The translations under genes were made by a program, and so were the position numbers. DNA of 64,000 nucleotides from Fidelibacterota bacterium. GTDB lineage: Bacteria; Fidelibacterota; UBA8477; JABMPR01. The DNA lies in the NCBI GenBank assembly GCA_016784025.1, contig JADHVL010000013.1:1-64000 (forward strand), in the 5' to 3' direction. Shown in pieces: positions 60,918-64,000 of this stretch; the stretch's first letter is position 1; every line of letters starts with the position of its first letter. The notes under the pieces were generated by a model that was not told where the DNA came from, made no database searches, and was given only the letters and a program-made list of their open reading frames with translations.

Positions 60918-62069
60918 ATGAAAGTACTTCTTAAACGTTCAGGGTTGATGCTCCTGCTCATTGTCCTGGTGACAGTGGGCTGTAAAAGTGAGACGACAAA
61001 TCCCATATATAATGCCAATGAATTCACGCTCATGGTTGCAGCCAGTAACAATGGGGAAGTCGGTCCCTGCGGCTGACGATCTAATCCACTTGGCGGTCTT
61101 GCCAGGAAGCATACGATTATGAAGGGTCTTGCTGAAACAGAAGCACTCTATTTTGTTGATGCTGGAGATGCATTGTTCAAATACCCATATATTCCAGAGG
61201 ATCAACGTGATCGTTTAAAAGAAACGGCCGAGGCAATCATCTCATCCTACAATGTGATGGAATGTCAGGTTATGAATGTGGGTACCAACGACCTCGCTGC
61301 AGGTCTTGAATTTATAGTAGAATTGGAGAATACTGCTAATTTCCCCCTCATATCAGCAAATACTAAAGATGCCAGTACGGATAATTTTCTATTCGAACCC
61401 TATACACTGGTTGAAACCCATGACCAGATTCTGGGATTTATTGGTGTCACGAAAGGTGATAAACGAGTAAAGGATTTTGCTTTTTCAGATCCAATTGAAG
61501 CCGCTCAAAAAGCTATTGATGAAATCAAGGACAAAGTTGATCTAGTTTTTTTAATGGCCAATGGGGATGACAAATTTGAAAGAGCCTTGATGGCAGAGGT
61601 TAAAGGAATCGATTTTCTCATCCGGTCCAAGTCTGGATCCCTTCAAAGAAATCCGAAGCAGCAGGATGGTACCACCATCATTCGTATCGGCAAACAAGGT
61701 AAGTATGCAGGTGTTTTGAGGATCAGGAATGTTGACCCTATAAGTCAAATGAAGAATGTGAGCTCACAGTACACGCGCATCAAATTTGCAGATAATCGTC
61801 TCAATGCAATGGCCAAAGGGATTGAAGAGGGCAAGACCCTTGAAGAACACTTCGCCAATGATGAAAACAGATTAAAGTTAATCACACGCCTTCGGGATGA
61901 ACGCAAAACCAATGTAGATCTAATCAAGAAACTGAAGAATAGCTATTATCTTGAACCGATTCCACTAAACGAAAAAATCGAGGATACTCCCGAGATAGCG
62001 CTCATTGTAAAGGATTATATGCCTGAGGAAAAAAAGACCACCGAAAAGGATAATCACAAAGGGCATTAA
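60918..62069 (+). CDS. probable selenocysteine-containing lipoprotein, 5'-nucleotidase/metallophosphatase-like
   Basis: A 383-residue protein when the in-frame TGA at 61074 (codon 53) is read as selenocysteine. The signal (LMLLLIVLVTVGCKSE) ends in a lipobox, VTVGC. The segment reads GPCG-U-RSNPLGGLARKHT; in Cys relatives I recall PCGC-x4-GGLARR. After it come FVDAGDALF, MNVGTNDLAAGLEF and FLMANGDDKFERALM, which are degenerate forms of the UshA-like metallophosphatase motifs, so it may be a redox or metal protein rather than a phosphatase. AGGAAAAA precedes the ATG. Conventional calling would give a 52-residue stub and a separate gene at 61119. Confidence 0.85.
61074..61106 (+). promoter_or_regulatory. 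UGA codon and bacterial-type SECIS hairpin
   Basis: After TGA (61074-61076), CUUGGC (61089-61094) pairs with GCCAGG (61101-61106) around the loop GGUCUU. Eighteen bases separate UGA from the loop GG, the same as I count in E. coli fdhF, whose SECIS loop is also GGUCU. This hairpin would recruit SelB for selenocysteine insertion. Counted by eye, without folding software. Confidence 0.8.
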
Positions 62070-62090
62070 CTAATATTTAAAATTGATGAT

Positions 62091-62124
62091 AAAAAAAGAG
62101 GCTGAAATATTCAGCCTCTTTTTG
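62091..62124 (+). terminator. rho-independent terminator
   Basis: AAAGAGGCTGAA and TTCAGCCTCTTT form a 12-bp stem with a 3-base loop and a T-run. It ends the pepP-selenoprotein transcript and, being symmetrical, may also end transcripts from the tRNA-Gly side. Confidence 0.88.
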
Positions 62125-62130
62125 GTTGTG

Positions 62131-62203
62131 AGCGAGAGACCGGACTCGAACCGGCGACAACCACGTTGGCAACGTGGAGCTCTACCAACTGAGCTACTCT
62201 CGC
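62131..62203 (-). tRNA. tRNA-Gly (anticodon GCC)
   Basis: On the minus strand: acceptor GCGAGAG / CTCTCGC, D-arm GCTC..GAGC, anticodon stem CCACG/CGTGG with loop TTGCCAA (anticodon GCC), and T-arm CCGGTTCGAGTCCGG. Discriminator is T. CCA is not fully encoded. Confidence 0.95.
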
Positions 62204-62535
62204 ATGAGCTGTCTGCCATCAGAGATGGCTTAAAAGCGGCGTGAATATAAATCTCGTCAATGGCGGGGCAAACTATTTTTCAGGCTAAATATTTCCCTCA
62301 GAGTTGTTTACTGATAATTTGCTACCTCAGGTTGTTAAAATATTTAAATAACCATATCATATCGATATGGTGTCAGATCATATGATTATAGATCTTTTCT
62401 TCAAATTGTAATCTGGACAATACCCTTAATGTAATATATACAGTATGATATAATCCCTTTAGCGAAATTGGCATGTCCCTTGTGATAGAGGAGTCTATGG
62501 TAAATGACACAATAACAATAGACGGGGAGAATATC
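62204..62535. other. regulatory region before the TonB-domain gene
   Basis: About 330 bp without a gene. An inverted repeat CCATATC (62352-62358) / GATATGG (62364-62370) and the palindrome ATCATATGAT (62377-62386) lie in AT-rich DNA. A TATAAT box (62449-62454) is placed for a transcript of the next gene, but no good -35 is visible. The dyads could be operator sites. Confidence 0.4.
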
Positions 62536-62904
62536 ATGAGCAAAACAAAACTAACCTTAGCTGCATTGGTTCTGTTACTGGGCGCTACACAATTACTGGC
62601 CGAGCCAAAATCTGATGCGAAATGTTGCCAACCTATGCCTGCTGGAGGAATGTCTGAATTAGAGCGAAATATCATCTACCCAAGTTTTGGTCGCATGGTA
62701 GGGATCAATGCTGATGTGATCTTGAATTTTCACGTAGATGTGAGTGGTAATGTCTCGAGAATTGTGGTCGCCAGGAGTGGTGGAGCCGCTTTTGACGATT
62801 CGGCTGTCAGGGCAGTGATGAATACACAGTGGAAACCTGCTATGCAAAACGGATTTCCAGTAGCATCAACTTTTGCATTACCATTTGAGTATCGTTACAA
62901 ATAG
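62536..62904 (+). CDS. exported TonB C-terminal-domain protein
   Basis: A 122-residue protein. A signal peptide (LTLAALVLLLGATQLLAE) precedes a short region with two adjacent Cys (DAKCCQP) and a TonB C-terminal domain (INADVILNFHVDVSGNVSRI, then VARSGGAAFDDSAVRAVMNT and QWKPAMQNG). GGGGAGA seven bases before the ATG at 62536 decides the start; the frame is open from 62473. It lacks the long Pro-rich spacer and a membrane anchor of true TonB, so it is a stand-alone periplasmic domain of unknown partner. Confidence 0.8.
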   Translation: MSKTKLTLAALVLLLGATQLLAEPKSDAKCCQPMPAGGMSELERNIIYPSFGRMVGINADVILNFHVDVSGNVSRIVVARSGGAAFDDSAVRAVMNTQWKPAMQNGFPVASTFALPFEYRYK

Positions 62905-62949
62905 TTTGCTGCAATGCCTTTATTTGACAAACCTGTACTGAAGACATAC

Positions 62950-62982
62950 AAAAAGGTAGGCTGCTGGCCTACCTTTTTTTTA
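62950..62982. terminator. bidirectional terminator
   Basis: AAAAAGGTAGGC pairs with GCCTACCTTTTT around TGCTG, followed by more T. It lies between two convergent genes and can stop both the TonB-domain transcript and the XRE transcript. Confidence 0.88.
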
Positions 62983-63276
62983 TAGCGGCTTAATATTTAT
63001 CTCAACATTTACCATGTTGTATTTGAGCGTTTTCAGGGCATCAAGGGCTGCATCTATATCCAGACTGAATGTTTCCTCACTCCCATAATTGAGCAAGTGG
63101 GCAACCGAAAGATTGTAGGCCTTTGAAATTTTTGATAGGGTCGAAAAGGTGGGGTCTGCTAAACCACGCTCAAGTTTGCTGATATAGCTTTTGTCTAGAC
63201 CAGCACTCGCAGCGAGATCTTTTTGCAGAATCTGATGCCCCTCGCGTACAAGTCGTAATTGTTTTCCAATCTCCAT
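62980..63276 (-). CDS. XRE-family transcriptional regulator
   Basis: A 98-residue protein. The Cro/C1 helix-turn-helix fills residues 5-65 (LRLVREGHQILQKDLAASAG, then LDKSYISKLERGLADPTFST). The C-terminal 30 residues have no domain. GGGGAG precedes the ATG. It could control itself or the divergent pcm gene, 145 bp away. No phage or toxin gene is adjacent. Confidence 0.88.
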   Translation of the reverse strand: MEIGKQLRLVREGHQILQKDLAASAGLDKSYISKLERGLADPTFSTLSKISKAYNLSVAHLLNYGSEETFSLDIDAALDALKTLKYNMVNVEINIKPL

Positions 63277-63421
63277 GTGTAAAATCTCCCCATATTAAAT
63301 GGTACTGATCCGCTTTATCCCTGACGTTGGAAATATGTCAAAATATAATTGAACCATGACCAGAAATTAATGTTTTTCGATAAGTTAATGCTTGGCTAAG
63401 GAAAACGATTAAATTGGGACC

Positions 63422-64000
63422 ATGGGAAACACAGAGAGTGGAGACACACTAGATCTCCGGCACGAAATGGTATCAGACCAGCTCATGAATAGAGGTATTC
63501 TTCATCCTGCTATTCTGGATGCTTTCAACGATATTCCCAGACATCGGTTTGTTCCCCACATTGCACCAGACCATGCCTATGAGGATCAACCACTTCCCAT
63601 AAAATCTGGACAGACCATTAGCCAACCATATGTGGTGGCACTGATGTTGAGCTATCTTGATCTTCAACACAATCATCATGTCCTTGAAATTGGGAGCGGA
63701 AGTGGCTATGCCACGGCAATCATGTCCAAACTATGCCATCACGTGACTGCCATGGAAGTATATGGAGAACTACTTGAAGATTCCAGGGTGGTTCTAAAGG
63801 ATCTGGCATTATCCAATTTTGATCTGCTGCATGGGAGCGCCTGGGAACATTTAAAGGAAGGCATAGTTTATGATCGTATCATTCTATGGGCCAGCCCTCC
63901 AAGGATACCCGAACATATCTTTGACAGTTTGAAAGAAGGGGGTATTCTGGTTGCACCTGAGGGAAAAGCAGATCAATATGTGTGGATTTGCACAAAAAAA
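63422..64000 (+). CDS. pcm: protein-L-isoaspartate O-methyltransferase, 3' end outside the window
   Basis: A frame from ATG 63422 runs open to the window end (193 codons). It contains MVSDQLMNRGILHPAILDAF, VPRHRFVP-like PRHRFVPH, GQTISQPYVVALM and the SAM-binding motif VLEIGSGSGYATAIM, all PCMT hallmarks. The enzyme repairs isoaspartyl residues in aged proteins. About 15-25 residues are probably missing at the C-terminus. Not complete, so the stop is unseen. Confidence 0.93.
   Translation, partial: MGNTESGDTLDLRHEMVSDQLMNRGILHPAILDAFNDIPRHRFVPHIAPDHAYEDQPLPIKSGQTISQPYVVALMLSYLDLQHNHHVLEIGSGSGYATAIMSKLCHHVTAMEVYGELLEDSRVVLKDLALSNFDLLHGSAWEHLKEGIVYDRIILWASPPRIPEHIFDSLKEGGILVAPEGKADQYVWICTKK

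Noticed and set aside
61119-62069. A separate gene starting at ATG 61119
   Set aside because: It has no signal peptide and no convincing ribosome binding site. The same frame continues upstream through one TGA into a lipoprotein signal, with a SECIS-like hairpin in between, so one selenoprotein gene explains both parts better.

Overview
The window reads as chromosomal DNA of a Gram-negative bacterium of the FCB superphylum. The lineages I think of first are Marinimicrobia, Ignavibacteria or KSB1, but the exact phylum cannot be fixed by eye. The clues are a giant exported protein with a C-terminal type IX-style sorting domain (YPNPFNPTT motif), an ispG of the long form, abundant TTG/GTG starts and a middling GC content.

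Left part (1-17.2 kb): the edge carries the 3' end of a group II intron. It is followed by a CRP/FNR regulator, a small thioredoxin-fold protein, mtnP, a PAP2 phosphatase and a LiaF-like membrane protein. After a tRNA-Arg comes the classic translation and RNA-processing cluster: TPR protein, rimP, nusA, infB, rbfA, truB, ribF, rpsO, pnp. An M16 peptidase, alanine dehydrogenase and a polysaccharide deacetylase complete the run. A terminator and a tRNA-Ser close this block.

Surface block (17.5-31.8 kb): two paralogous small beta-barrel-like proteins, a 3750-residue repeat protein with about 1.08-kb internal super-repeats, and two lipoproteins. These look like one surface or secretion locus.

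SOS block (32-38.1 kb): a promoter with a perfect palindrome, a small ORF, lexA, a second small ORF, imuB (Y-family polymerase fold with the catalytic acidic residues replaced), a four-helix-bundle gene in a repeat-flanked insertion, and dnaE2. This is an SOS mutasome cassette with no recognisable imuA.

Integrated element (38615-55290, 16.67 kb): a large-serine-recombinase element sits inside comM and splits it into fragments at 38.1-38.6 and 55.3-56.3 kb. Joining the fragments through a 2-bp GG core restores one 511-codon frame. Cargo comprises a phage/plasmid-type replication initiator with nearby palindromes, two small winged-helix proteins, an unknown protein coupled to a catalytic-core tyrosine recombinase, an MmeI-like restriction-modification enzyme, a zinc-ribbon/deoxyribosyltransferase-like protein, and a HEPN / membrane / metallo-beta-lactamase-fold / HEPN-like cluster that may be an undescribed defence system. 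At the right end are small genes, an excisionase-like protein and the recombinase. The recombinase frame runs across the attachment site, so its C-terminus differs between integrated and excised forms.

Right part (56.4-64 kb): a secreted protein of unknown function, ispG, an Xaa-Pro peptidase, a lipoprotein of the 5'-nucleotidase/metallophosphatase type, tRNA-Gly, a TonB-C-domain protein, an XRE regulator and a truncated pcm. The lipoprotein has an in-frame UGA in a Cys-Gly-UGA motif, followed at the bacterial SECIS distance by a hairpin with a GGUCU loop. It is a strong candidate for a selenoprotein that ordinary annotation would split or shorten.
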